In this document: positions 18,709 through 27,548 of the stretch, one piece after another
Layout: the number at the start of each line of letters is the position of its first letter
Position numbering within the stretch: the first letter of the stretch is position 1
Origin: Gilvirhabdus luticola
GTDB lineage: Bacteria > Bacteroidota > Bacteroidia > Flavobacteriales > Flavobacteriaceae
DNA: 64,000 nucleotides
NCBI RefSeq assembly: GCF_032583975.1
Contig: NZ_JAWHTF010000002.1
Reading direction: 5' to 3' (one strand)
Made by a program: the position numbers and the translations under genes
Notes under the pieces: model-generated
Told to the model about the DNA's origin: nothing
The model's input: only the letters and a program-made list of their open reading frames with translations
The model's database searches: none

Positions 18709-19889
18709 AATTCTGAATTTACTTGATGATAAATTTTATTTTGATTGCCTAGAATTTTTATAAATCCTTTAGCTTCATCTGCTGTCCAGCCTTTGTTCAT
18801 TTCACCATAACTTCCAAATTTTGCATTCATTAAATCGTGATCTGAACTGATTCCATCCAACGAGAAATGATATGGTTTTAAGCTTACAAATACATCACCA
18901 GAAACTTGTTCCTGACTGCTTTCTAAAAATGCTTCAATGTTTCTCATCACAGGATCCAAATATTGGCCTTCGTGAAGATGCATTCCGTAGAAACTTGATA
19001 AATACTCTTTATGCTGTAATTGCCATTTGGTTAATGTATGTTTTTCTAACAAATGATGTGCCTTTATGATTACTAATGCTGCTGCTGCTTCAAAACCAAC
19101 ACGTCCTTTAATGCCAACAATTGTATCACCAACATGAATATCTCTACCAATGGCATAAGCAGAGGCCAAATTATTTAAGACTTCAATATTGACTTCAGGT
19201 GTATTTTCAATACCATTTACAGCAACCAATTCACCCTTTAAAATGGTTAGGGTTACTTTTTCAGGTTCAGCATGTTTTAATTGGGAAGGATAGGCTGAAT
19301 CTGGTAAAGGTATATTCGAAGTCAATGTTTCTTCTCCACTAACACTTGTACCCCAAAGCCCTTTATTGACAGAATACTTTGCCTTATCCCAAGACATATC
19401 AATCCCATTGGATTTCAAATAATCTATCTCTTCCTGTCTTGATAATTTATTATCTCTAATTGGTGTAATGATTTCTATTTCAGGCGCTAATGTTTGAAAA
19501 ATCATATCAAAGCGTACTTGGTCATTACCTGCACCTGTACTTCCATGAGCAATATATTTGGCATCGATACTTTTGGCATATTCCACAATCTCTATGGCCT
19601 GAATAATTCTTTCCGCACTTACTGAAAGTGGATACGTATTATTTTTTAAAACATTTCCGAAGATCAAATATTTAATTACTTTATTGTAATACGATGTAAC
19701 AGCATCAATATTCTTATAGGTTGAAACACCCATTTTATAGGCATTTGATTCAATGTTTTTAATTTCTTCTGTAGTGAAGCCTCCTGTATTAACACTTACT
19801 GCATGCACATCATAACCTGCTTTTGATAAACTCACGGCGCAATACGATGTATCTAATCCTCCACTATATGCGATTACTAATTTTTTCAT
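18705..19889 (-). CDS. argG: Argininosuccinate synthase
   Basis: This ATP-dependent enzyme joins citrulline and aspartate. LVIAYSGGLDTSY (residues 4-16) is the PP-loop, and AHGSTGAGNDQVRF (near 112-125) is the citrulline/aspartate-binding segment. At 394 aa it is full length. It is the second gene of the arg operon, overlapping the acyltransferase gene upstream and argC downstream by 4 bases each. Confidence 0.95.
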   Translation of the reverse strand: MKKLVIAYSGGLDTSYCAVSLSKAGYDVHAVSVNTGGFTTEEIKNIESNAYKMGVSTYKNIDAVTSYYNKVIKYLIFGNVLKNNTYPLSVSAERIIQAIEIVEYAKSIDAKYIAHGSTGAGNDQVRFDMIFQTLAPEIEIITPIRDNKLSRQEEIDYLKSNGIDMSWDKAKYSVNKGLWGTSVSGEETLTSNIPLPDSAYPSQLKHAEPEKVTLTILKGELVAVNGIENTPEVNIEVLNNLASAYAIGRDIHVGDTIVGIKGRVGFEAAAALVIIKAHHLLEKHTLTKWQLQHKEYLSSFYGMHLHEGQYLDPVMRNIEAFLESSQEQVSGDVFVSLKPYHFSLDGISSDHDLMNAKFGSYGEMNKGWTADEAKGFIKILGNQNKIYHQVNSEL

Positions 19890-20509
19890 TTCTTATTCTT
19901 TTTTAAAAACATGTTCTGTTTAATATTTTTTAAACGTGTCCAAACCTTCTTATCATAATTATGCTCATGTCCTTTTGAACCTTCTTGGTTAGAAGGATCA
20001 TATAACATGCCTGTACACAAACACATTTTTTGTTCTGTACGTTGCAGCACATCATAATTCTTACACGTTTGGCAACCATTCCAAAAAGATTGATCATCTG
20101 TTAGTTCAGAAAATGTAACTGGTTTGTAACCCAAATCACTATTCATTTTCATCACAGCAAGACCAGTTGTGATACTAAATACCTTAGCATTTGGGAATTT
20201 ATCTCTAGAATGTTGAAATATTTTGTGTTTAATCAATTTAGCTACACCTTGTCCTCTGTAATCAGGATGTACAATTAAACCAGAGTTAGCTACAAATTTA
20301 CCATGTCCCCAAGCTTCTATATAACAAAAGCCCACAAATTTTTCACCATCAAGAGCAATGACAGCATTGCCATTTTCCATTTTAGTAATAATGTATTCTG
20401 AAGTGCGTTTAGCAATACCAGTTCCTCTAACACTCGCTGATTCTGTTATAGTATCTGAAATTATTTTTGCATGTACTGTATGTGATTTATCTGCTATAAC
20501 AATTTCCAT
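19886..20509 (-). CDS. GNAT acyltransferase, probable N-acylglutamate synthase (ArgA-like)
   Basis: This is the first gene of the arg operon, so it probably acylates glutamate to start the pathway. The GNAT core is clear: acyl-CoA pyrophosphate loop HPDYRGQGVAKLIKH near residues 82-96 and a NSGLIVHPD strand before it. After the GNAT fold comes a Cys-rich tail with GCQTC near 148-152 and CLCTG near 161-165, a pattern that could bind zinc or iron. Classical ArgA is longer because of an amino-acid-kinase domain, which is absent here. Whether it uses acetyl- or succinyl-CoA is not visible. Ser89 in the downstream transcarbamylase points to succinyl. Confidence 0.7.
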   Translation of the reverse strand: MEIVIADKSHTVHAKIISDTITESASVRGTGIAKRTSEYIITKMENGNAVIALDGEKFVGFCYIEAWGHGKFVANSGLIVHPDYRGQGVAKLIKHKIFQHSRDKFPNAKVFSITTGLAVMKMNSDLGYKPVTFSELTDDQSFWNGCQTCKNYDVLQRTEQKMCLCTGMLYDPSNQEGSKGHEHNYDKKVWTRLKNIKQNMFLKKNKK

Positions 20510-21097
20510 TGTCTTATTCTTTAATTAAATTTAAAATAATACTTTTCTGAAAACGGAACTGGACTCACCTGAAGCTCCAAAAATAGAAACACACCCTTAC
20601 GGGCGACGCGGAAAAATATAACGCATACGAAAATTGCTATTTAGATAAATAACTAAATCTTGGAAGGCTGATATTATAACTGAATTGTACAAATTGAAAA
20701 AAATAAAATTAAACGTAATAATTAAGGTGCTATTAAAGAGTATTAGCTACGGCGATGGCGCAAGCGCAATCTGGGATGTGTACTACGTATTTTATTTTTG
20801 AGATAATTCATGACTGTAAAATTATTAATTTATTCTTCAAAAGCGCTTCTACCTCTAATTTTTTTGAAAAAATTATCAAAATCCATATTATCTAATGTTT
20901 TTTTTAGAATAATTCATTAAAAATGAAGAATTACTAAAATTCTTCAATGGTTTGTAATTGACATTTGAAAGTCAAAACTGTTTAATCCGTCAAATTACAA
21001 ACTTGCCCGAAGCTCTAATTTTTTAATACTAATTAATTTATCTATTTTTAAAAACTATATATACTTCTGCTAATTTTATTAAAAATAACTTCTATAT
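20510..21097. other. 588-base divergent intergenic region with hairpins
   Basis: The region separates the arg operon (leftward) from the sugar-oxidation operon (rightward). It holds GAAGAATT-ACTAA-AATTCTTC (20925-20945, perfect 8-bp stem). A second stem follows, GTTTGTAATTGAC (20950-20962) with GTCAAATTACAAAC (20989-21002), with one bulge. On the minus strand a GAGCTTC-containing motif occurs twice, near 20568-20590 and 20999-21024. A GC-richer patch at 20749-20775 contains GCGCAAGCGC. ATACGAAAAT at 20625-20634 also occurs upstream of leuA. A weak rightward -7 box TACTTCTG lies at 21062-21069. No convincing coding sequence was found. Confidence 0.5.
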
Positions 21098-22807
21098 ATG
21101 ACAAAAAATTTAGATTATCTTGAAAGCTATGATGCAATAGTTGTAGGCACTGGTATTTCTGGAGGTTGGGCTGCAAAAGAATTGTGTGAAAATGGATTAA
21201 AAACTTTGGTACTAGAAAGAGGCCGAATGGTTAAACATATTGAAGGTTATCCAACTGCTAATCTTGATCCATGGGATTTACCAAATGGAGGAGCTCCAAA
21301 AAGAGAAACAAGGATTAGAAAATTTAAACAAGATAGAGATAGTTCAGCAACGGATGAAGATGTTCAGCATTTTTTTGTTGACGACATAAAACATCCTTAT
21401 AATGAAGATAGACGTTTTGATTGGATTAGAGGTTATCATGTCGGTGGTCGTTCTATAATGTGGGGACGACATAGTTATCGGTTAAGCGATTTAGATTTTG
21501 AAGCCAATAAAAAAGAAGGAATTGCAATAGATTGGCCTGTTAGGTATAAAGATATTGCTCCATGGTATGATCATGTAGAAGAATTTATTGGTGTAAGTGG
21601 TGAAAATCTAGGCTTAAGTCACTTTCCTGATCAAAAATTATTGAAACCAATGCCCTTAAATTGTATTGAAGAAGATTTAAAAGGTGTTATTAAGGAAAAA
21701 TTTAATGATAGAGTATTAACAGTTGGTCGTGTTGCACATATTACTGAAGGAACCAAACCTGGAATGGGAAGAAGTACTTGTCAATTTAGGAATAGATGTA
21801 AAAGAGGTTGTCCATTTGGTGCCTATTTTAGTAGTAATTCATCTACATTGCCTACAGCAGAAGCTACAGGAAACATGACATTAAGACCAAACTCAATAGT
21901 TTATGAAGTGGTCTATGATGAACAACTTGGTAAAGCTACAGGAGTAAAAGTCATTGATTCTGAAACCAATGAAAAATTCGAATTCAACGCAAAAATAATT
22001 TTTTTGTGTGCTTCAGCCATTGCTTCAGCTTCAATTTTACTTCAATCAAAATCTAAAAGATTTCCAAACGGATTAGGAAATGATAGTGGGGAACTCGGTC
22101 ATAATATCATGGACCATCATTTTAAAGTAGGCGCTAAAGGAATTGCCAAAGGCTATGAAGATAAATACTATAAAGGAAGGAGGCCAACTGGCACTTATAT
22201 GCCAAGATTTAGGAATATAGGAGGAGATACAAATCAAAAATCTTTTTTAAGAGGTTATGGATTTCAAGGAGGAGCAAGTCGAAGTGGAACTTCAGAATTA
22301 GTAGCCGAATTAAAATATGGAGCTCAATTAAAAGAAGAAATTTTAAAACCTGGAGAATGGCAAATGGATTTTCATGGCTTTGGTGAAACACTTCCAAATC
22401 ATGACAACAGAATGTATCTTAATTATGAGAAAAAGGATAAATGGGGTTTACCCACTGTAACTTTTGATGCCGGTTTTGGAGAAAATGAATTAGCAATGCG
22501 TGAGGATATAAAACAACAAGCAGTTAAAATGCTTGAAGCTGGAGGTTTTAAAGATATTAAGACGTATGATGAAAAAATAGGTATGGGTCTTGGAATTCAC
22601 GAAATGGGAACTGCAAGAATGGGGCATGATCCAAAAACTTCTGTTCTTAATAAATACAATCAAATTCATGCATGTACAAATGTTTATGTAACAGATGGTT
22701 CATTTATGACTTCAGCTGGAAATCAAAATCCATCTTTGACCTATATGGCTTTCACAGCAAGAGCAGCAAATTATGCAGCTGAAGAATTTAAAAAAACAAA
22801 CGCTTAA
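21098..22807 (+). CDS. GMC-family FAD oxidoreductase (sugar dehydrogenase large subunit)
   Basis: This FAD enzyme probably oxidises a sugar hydroxyl, for instance to a 3-keto sugar. The FAD loop VVGTGISGGWAAKEL spans residues 16-30. The C-terminal domain has HEMGTARMG near 507 and QNPSLTYMAF near 545, with the His/Asn active-site pair of GMC enzymes. The length is 569 aa. It has no signal peptide of its own. Its partner starts 4 bases downstream and carries a twin-arginine signal, so the pair may be exported together. The four-gene cluster with Tat signals suggests periplasmic sugar modification. The actual substrate is unknown. Confidence 0.83.
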   Translation: MTKNLDYLESYDAIVVGTGISGGWAAKELCENGLKTLVLERGRMVKHIEGYPTANLDPWDLPNGGAPKRETRIRKFKQDRDSSATDEDVQHFFVDDIKHPYNEDRRFDWIRGYHVGGRSIMWGRHSYRLSDLDFEANKKEGIAIDWPVRYKDIAPWYDHVEEFIGVSGENLGLSHFPDQKLLKPMPLNCIEEDLKGVIKEKFNDRVLTVGRVAHITEGTKPGMGRSTCQFRNRCKRGCPFGAYFSSNSSTLPTAEATGNMTLRPNSIVYEVVYDEQLGKATGVKVIDSETNEKFEFNAKIIFLCASAIASASILLQSKSKRFPNGLGNDSGELGHNIMDHHFKVGAKGIAKGYEDKYYKGRRPTGTYMPRFRNIGGDTNQKSFLRGYGFQGGASRSGTSELVAELKYGAQLKEEILKPGEWQMDFHGFGETLPNHDNRMYLNYEKKDKWGLPTVTFDAGFGENELAMREDIKQQAVKMLEAGGFKDIKTYDEKIGMGLGIHEMGTARMGHDPKTSVLNKYNQIHACTNVYVTDGSFMTSAGNQNPSLTYMAFTARAANYAAEEFKKTNA

Positions 22808-22811
22808 TACT

Positions 22812-23399
22812 ATGAAAAGAAGAGAAGCATTAAAAAATATTGGTCTTTCGACAGGTTTTGTTTTGGCAACGCCTTCTGTTTTTAGTTTATTACAAAGTTG
22901 CAAAAGCGATGTCGCAGCATGGACTCCTACATTTCTAACTGAAGAACAAGGTATGGTATTAAAAGGTTTGATTGATGTTATATTACCTAAAACAGAGATT
23001 CCTTCAGCAAACGATGTGAATGTTGCTGAATTTATTGACAAGTATTTTGATGAAGTCTTAATGGAAAATGAACAAGATGAATTAAAAACTAGTTTTGATA
23101 ATCTTACATCATTTTTGAAAACTAATTATAAAGATAATTTGTCAAAAATCAAGAGTGAAGACTATATGGATCTTCTTGACAATCATATGATATTAAATTC
23201 AGATGGAACTAAAGAACTTGATTCTAAAGCAAAAGATGTTTCAGGTTTACTAAATAGAATAAGAAGTATGTGCATTCATGCATACAGAATTTCAGAAACT
23301 GTAGGAGAAAACATTTTAGCATACGATCCTGTTCCTGGTGCTGCATATTGTGATGACCTAGAGAAATTGACTGGAGGAAAGTCCTGGTCATTATCATAA
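22812..23399 (+). CDS. Gluconate 2-dehydrogenase subunit 3-like protein, Tat signal
   Basis: This is the small partner of the GMC oxidoreductase. The start ATG is at 22812, 4 bases after the previous stop. A longer in-frame start at 22773 would overlap the GMC gene and bury the signal. The N-terminus MKRREALKNIGLSTGF is a twin-arginine signal, and LLQSCKSD could be a lipobox. The body (TFLTEEQGMVLKGLIDVILP and the following helices) matches the subunit-3 family that helps export or assemble the FAD subunit. The length is 195 aa. Confidence 0.8.
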   Translation: MKRREALKNIGLSTGFVLATPSVFSLLQSCKSDVAAWTPTFLTEEQGMVLKGLIDVILPKTEIPSANDVNVAEFIDKYFDEVLMENEQDELKTSFDNLTSFLKTNYKDNLSKIKSEDYMDLLDNHMILNSDGTKELDSKAKDVSGLLNRIRSMCIHAYRISETVGENILAYDPVPGAAYCDDLEKLTGGKSWSLS

Positions 23400-23403
23400 T
23401 ATC

Positions 23404-24321
23404 TTGAAACGTCGTAATTTTTTAGAAAAAAGTTTACTTACCACATTAGGTGTTTCTGCAACGCCTTTGTTTGCAAATTCTATCACTTCTGATAAAAAAA
23501 TTACTTCAACCTTTAAATTAAAATTCGCGCCTCATATTGGAATGTTTAAGCACCATGCTGGTGATGATATTTTAGATCAAATTCAATTTATGTCTGATCA
23601 AGGCTTTACAGCTTTTGAAGATAATGACATGAAAAAAAGATCTATAAAAACACAAGAAGACATTGGCAAACTTTTACATAATAATAATATGGAAATGGGT
23701 GTCTTTGTAGCCCACAAAATTTATTGGAACCGACCCAATCTGACTGCAGGAAACATAGATTTAAGAAATGAATTCTTAAAAGATATAAAAGACTCTGTAG
23801 AAATTGCAAAAAGAGTCAATGCCAAATGGATGACTGTAGTTCCTGGTTTTGTAGATTTAAGCAAAGACCTCAATTATCAAACTACAAATGTTATTGAAGC
23901 TTTAAAAAAAGCTTCAGAAATTCTTGAGCCTCATGGATTGGTTATGGTTTTAGAGCCTTTAAACTTTAGGAATCATCCTGGTATGTTCTTAACAGGTTCG
24001 GCTCAAGCTTATCAAATTTGTAAGGCTGTAAATTCTTCGTCTTGTAAAATACTATTTGATGTTTATCATCAACAAATTCAAGAAGGTAACTTAATACCAA
24101 ATATTGAAACATTTTGGGATGAAATAGCATATTTTCAAATTGGTGACAATCCTGGAAGAAATGAACCAACAACAGGAGAAATAAATTATAAAAACATTTT
24201 TAAATTTATACATAACAAAGGTTACAGTGGTATTTTAGGTATGGAGCATGGAAATTCTCAAAAAGGTAAAGAAGGAGAACAAGCCATAATTGAAGTCTAC
24301 AAAAGCATCAGTGAATTTTAA
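23404..24321 (+). CDS. Hydroxypyruvate isomerase-like TIM-barrel protein, Tat signal, TTG start
   Basis: This sugar-phosphate isomerase/epimerase-type barrel is related to hydroxypyruvate isomerase. The start codon is TTG at 23404, immediately followed by KRRNFLEKSLLTTLG, a Tat signal. No upstream ATG fits, and the next Met would remove the signal. Active-site segments are MVLEPLNF near 182 (catalytic Glu), KILFDVYHQQ near 217 and NPGRNEPTTGEINY near 251. The length is 305 aa. It starts 4 bases after the previous stop and 10 bases before the next gene. It likely isomerises the oxidised sugar product. Confidence 0.78.
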   Translation: MKRRNFLEKSLLTTLGVSATPLFANSITSDKKITSTFKLKFAPHIGMFKHHAGDDILDQIQFMSDQGFTAFEDNDMKKRSIKTQEDIGKLLHNNNMEMGVFVAHKIYWNRPNLTAGNIDLRNEFLKDIKDSVEIAKRVNAKWMTVVPGFVDLSKDLNYQTTNVIEALKKASEILEPHGLVMVLEPLNFRNHPGMFLTGSAQAYQICKAVNSSSCKILFDVYHQQIQEGNLIPNIETFWDEIAYFQIGDNPGRNEPTTGEINYKNIFKFIHNKGYSGILGMEHGNSQKGKEGEQAIIEVYKSISEF

Positions 24322-24331
24322 ATAAATAACT

Positions 24332-25771
24332 ATGAAAAATAAACACACTAGCAGAAGATCATTTGTAAAAATGACCACATTGAGTACCGTTGGCATTTCA
24401 ATAATCCCAAGGCATGTTATGGGAAAAGGGTTTATTGCACCTAGCGACAAACTAAATATAGCTGTTATTGGTGGTGGTGGCAAAGGTTATTCTGATGCGG
24501 TAAACGCCTGGAATAATGGTGCTTCTAACATTGCTGCAATTTGTGATGTGGATTGGAATCAGGCTTCAAGAGCGTTTGAAAAATTCCCAAACGCAAAAAA
24601 ATACAAAGATTTCAGAAAAGTACTGGATGAGGTGAAAGACATCGATGCAATTACAGTTTCAACACCAGATCATACGCATGCCGTTATTGCTATGACAGCC
24701 ATAAAATTGGGCAAACACGTCTATGTGCAAAAGCCCTTAACCCATAATATTTATGAAGCGAGAATGCTTACAGAAGCGGCAAACAAATATAAAGTGGTTA
24801 CCCAAATGGGAAATCAAGGTGCTTCAAGCAAAGGTGTAAAACAAATGATATCTTGGTTTAACGAAGGTTTGATTGGAAAGGTAAATAAAGTTCATGTATG
24901 GACCAATAGACCTGTTTGGCCTCAAGGTATTGCAACACCAACAGATAAACCTGAAATGCTGGATGGTTTGGATTGGGATACTTGGATTGGACCAGCCAAA
25001 ATGGTAGATTACCATCCGTTATACCATCCTTTTAAATGGCGTGGTTGGTGGAATTTTGGCACGGGTGCTCTTGGCGATATGGCTTGCCATTTAATAGATC
25101 CTCCTTATAGGGTTTTGGGTCTTGGCTACCCTACAGAAGTAGAAAGTAGTGTTGGAGCTGTATTTAAACGAGATTGGTCTCCAGAATATTTCCCTGAATC
25201 ATGTCCAGTTTCGTCGAGAACTCAATTAACGTTTCCAGCATCAGATAAAAACCCAACCAGTTTAAAAATGACCTGGACCGATGGTGGTTTAAGACCCTTT
25301 CATCCAGATTTAATTCCAGCAGACCACCCAATAGGTGATGAAAATAGTAGTAATGGTGTTATCATGATAGGTGAAAAAGGTATTATGACTTGTGGTACTT
25401 ATGCCAGAAACCCAAAAATATATTTTAATAATGGTGGCGTTTTGATTCCTGCAGCCGCAGTAAACGAGGATACCAGTCTTCCAGAAAATGGACATCAAGT
25501 CGCTTGGGTTGAAGCCTGCAAAGAAGGTTTCAAAAAAGACAAACATAATGCGCTAACGTCCTCGTTTGATTATGCCGGACCGCTTACAGAAGCCATTTTA
25601 ATGGGTAATCTCGCAATTAGAAGTTATGATTTGCGCGAGAAAGCTGGAAATGGTTTTGAGTATCCTGGTCGTAAAAAATTACTTTGGGATGGTACCAGTA
25701 TGAGAGTTACCAATTTTGAACCAGCCAATCAGTTTGTAAAAAGAGAATATAGAGAAGGCTGGAGTTTATAA
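24332..25771 (+). CDS. Gfo/Idh/MocA-family oxidoreductase, Tat signal
   Basis: This exported NAD(P)-type oxidoreductase has 479 aa. The Tat signal is TSRRSFVKMTTLSTVG, and the dinucleotide loop is IAVIGGGGKGY near residue 46. QKPLTHNIYEARML near 132 is the family EKP motif with Gln in place of Glu. It is the last gene of the four-gene cluster, which combines oxidation, isomerisation and reduction of a sugar. Codon use and spacing match the other three genes. The exact sugar is not readable from the sequence. Confidence 0.82.
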   Translation: MKNKHTSRRSFVKMTTLSTVGISIIPRHVMGKGFIAPSDKLNIAVIGGGGKGYSDAVNAWNNGASNIAAICDVDWNQASRAFEKFPNAKKYKDFRKVLDEVKDIDAITVSTPDHTHAVIAMTAIKLGKHVYVQKPLTHNIYEARMLTEAANKYKVVTQMGNQGASSKGVKQMISWFNEGLIGKVNKVHVWTNRPVWPQGIATPTDKPEMLDGLDWDTWIGPAKMVDYHPLYHPFKWRGWWNFGTGALGDMACHLIDPPYRVLGLGYPTEVESSVGAVFKRDWSPEYFPESCPVSSRTQLTFPASDKNPTSLKMTWTDGGLRPFHPDLIPADHPIGDENSSNGVIMIGEKGIMTCGTYARNPKIYFNNGGVLIPAAAVNEDTSLPENGHQVAWVEACKEGFKKDKHNALTSSFDYAGPLTEAILMGNLAIRSYDLREKAGNGFEYPGRKKLLWDGTSMRVTNFEPANQFVKREYREGWSL

Positions 25772-25855
25772 AATTTACTTACATATTGCCTCCAATAGCT
25801 TTAATTCAGACAAGAATCCTATTGATTTGTAAGAATTTTATTTAATTTTAACCGA

Positions 25856-25903
25856 ATAAACATAATGGATATAAACACAATGTGTTTATTCCTACGTTAG
25901 CCT
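25856..25903 (+). repeat. attC-like site 0 (short, at the array edge)
   Basis: The left core AAC is at 25859-25861. ATAAACACA (25871-25879) pairs with TGTGTTTAT (25881-25889). The right core GTT is at 25896-25898, followed by AGCCT. The unit that starts here (GTTAGCCT) ends at site 1 with AGGCTAAC. Confidence 0.6.
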
Positions 25904-26010
25904 TCATTATTACCAACCGTTATCCAATGATAAAGTTTTATATAAAAATTAGACAAAATTGTTGACTAAAAATAAAATAAGCTATTACCTTTTTTATGCA
26001 ATTGAATTAA
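25896..26010 (+). pseudogene. Remnant of a DUF6090-family cassette
   Basis: The segment TTCATTATTACCAACC, then CCAATGATAAAG, matches the 5' end of the intact cassette at 32959-33050. Translation from the ATG at 25926 reads MIKFYIKIRQ and then hits a frameshift. The next frame continues KLLTKNKISYYLFYAI, matching KLLTENKLSKYLIYAI of the intact protein. Only about 30 codons remain, so this is a decayed cassette head, now beside the desaturase. Confidence 0.78.
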
Positions 26011-26033
26011 TAATCCGATAATTAATAAATAGA

Positions 26034-27146
26034 TCACATGCTAGCTAATGTTGTTGATGGATTTCTCTCATTGCCCAACTCTTTTAACCTTCGAAAGTGA
26101 GAGGCGAGTGCACTAAAAACATTAGGCTTCAAATTATAAGTGAACCCATATTCTTCAGAAGTTTTTTTAATAATATCGGCAATCGCAGGATAATGCACGT
26201 GGCATATATTTTGAAAAAGGTGGTGCTCAATCTGATAATCCAGCCCACCAATATACCAACTGAATAGACCATTCTTTCTTCCAAAATCAGATGTGGTACG
26301 AAGTTGGTGTACCAGCCAGTCGTTTTTAATTTGTTGGTCTTCTTCGACAAGAAGTTGATCCGTACCTTCAACCACATGTGCCATTTGAAATACGGTGCTC
26401 ATAATCATACCAGCAGTTATATGCATGGCAACAAAGCCAATTAATATTTGCCAAAAAGAAAAATCTGTAAAATATAAGGGTAGACCAATAATAACAGCAA
26501 AGTAGATGACCTTAATGACTATAAGCTTCACCAGTTGCCATATAGGATTAACATTTTGCTCCTTGGTAATACCTTTTTTGTTATACTCCAGTAATACTCC
26601 AATTTCACCAAACAATCTTGCAAATGTCATGAGTCCATATAGTGGAAAAGCATAAAAATGTTGGTAACGGTGATACTTTTTAAGTGGGCTATATTGACAT
26701 AAACGAATAATCTTTAGGTTAGAAATATCAGGGTCATAATTATAAATATTAGTAAACGAATGATGTTTAATATTATGCTGTATTTTCCAATTAAAAATAT
26801 TACTACCCAAAAGGAACATGGTAGACGAAGCGAGGTTATTTACCCATTTTTTTGAAGAATAGGCATGATGTACCCCATCATGCATGATTGACATCCCTAC
26901 GCCTGCTTCGCCTATACCCATGATAACAGCTAAACCCAAAGCTGCCCAAGGTGATACGGATTTGGTGAGCAGCATTATAAAAGGCACTAAATAAACACCT
27001 AAAATAACAACCGACTTCAGATACATACTAAAATTACCATAAATAGACTTATTATTATCCTTGAAATAAGAACGCACCCGTTTTCTAACCTCATAGGCAA
27101 ACTCCCGTTCCTTATTGTTTTGCCTCACAAACTTAACGCTTTCCAT
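26034..27146 (-). CDS. Membrane fatty acid desaturase (front-end acyl-CoA type)
   Basis: This integral-membrane di-iron desaturase has 370 aa. Three histidine boxes are present: HDGVHH near residue 89, HNIKHH near 125 and QIEHH near 303, the last being the variant typical of front-end desaturases. Hydrophobic pairs lie near 45-85 and 205-250. It is the only minus-strand gene inside the array and lies between sites 0 and 1, whose facing ends GTTAGCCT and AGGCTAAC are complementary. It may therefore be reverse-oriented cassette cargo. Lipid substrate and position of desaturation are unknown. Confidence 0.85.
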   Translation of the reverse strand: MESVKFVRQNNKEREFAYEVRKRVRSYFKDNNKSIYGNFSMYLKSVVILGVYLVPFIMLLTKSVSPWAALGLAVIMGIGEAGVGMSIMHDGVHHAYSSKKWVNNLASSTMFLLGSNIFNWKIQHNIKHHSFTNIYNYDPDISNLKIIRLCQYSPLKKYHRYQHFYAFPLYGLMTFARLFGEIGVLLEYNKKGITKEQNVNPIWQLVKLIVIKVIYFAVIIGLPLYFTDFSFWQILIGFVAMHITAGMIMSTVFQMAHVVEGTDQLLVEEDQQIKNDWLVHQLRTTSDFGRKNGLFSWYIGGLDYQIEHHLFQNICHVHYPAIADIIKKTSEEYGFTYNLKPNVFSALASHFRRLKELGNERNPSTTLASM

Positions 27147-27277
27147 TATTCTTGATTAAATTAATTTTACCCTTACAATTTATTTAAAATCGACTATATG
27201 AGGAAATGATTTTTGTCAGTTTCAATAAAAAAATTGGAACTCTAGGCTTATTAAAAAGGAATTACAAAAATAACGAA

Positions 27278-27477
27278 AGGCTAACACCGTGTATAAAACA
27301 TAGCTATTATAGGCTTTCCGAGAGGTTTTTGTATATTTACAAAGTACGCCAAATTTTTTATTTGGTTATATTTATAAAAGAAATTTAAACATAAAAATAA
27401 AAAATTCGGCTCGTGTTTAATCCAAAAAGTTAGTGTCTTTTTATACGCTACGTTTCATACACAAGACCGTTAGAGCA
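27278..27477 (+). repeat. attC-like site 1
   Basis: The left arm CTAACACCGTGTAT (27281-27294) pairs with the right arm ATACACAAGACCGTTAG (27457-27473), with extra unpaired bases on the right arm. The right core GTT is at 27469-27471. The loop is about 160 bases and AT-rich. Confidence 0.65.
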
Positions 27478-27548
27478 CATTCAGCTGAAGCTGACTTGTG
27501 TTGCTACTTGCTTCGCACTTCCGCCCCACAAGTGAAATGTGCTCTAAA
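27469..27548 (+). repeat. ORF-less mini-cassette, nested palindrome
   Basis: The unit begins GTTAGAGCACATT and ends AATGTGCTCTAAA, 12 of 13 bases complementary. ACTTGTG and CACAAGT pair inside. It is about 80 bases long and holds no gene. It behaves like a cassette whose cargo is missing, or like a freestanding palindrome between sites 1 and 2. Confidence 0.55.

Noticed and set aside
20749..20775. GC-rich palindrome GCGCAAGCGC as an insertion-sequence end
   Set aside because: There is no partner repeat or transposase nearby; it is more likely a dispersed intergenic repeat or chance.
27206..27388. 60-codon plus-strand frame before the cassette array
   Set aside because: It overlies the left arm and loop of attC-like site 1 and has no protein-like pattern.
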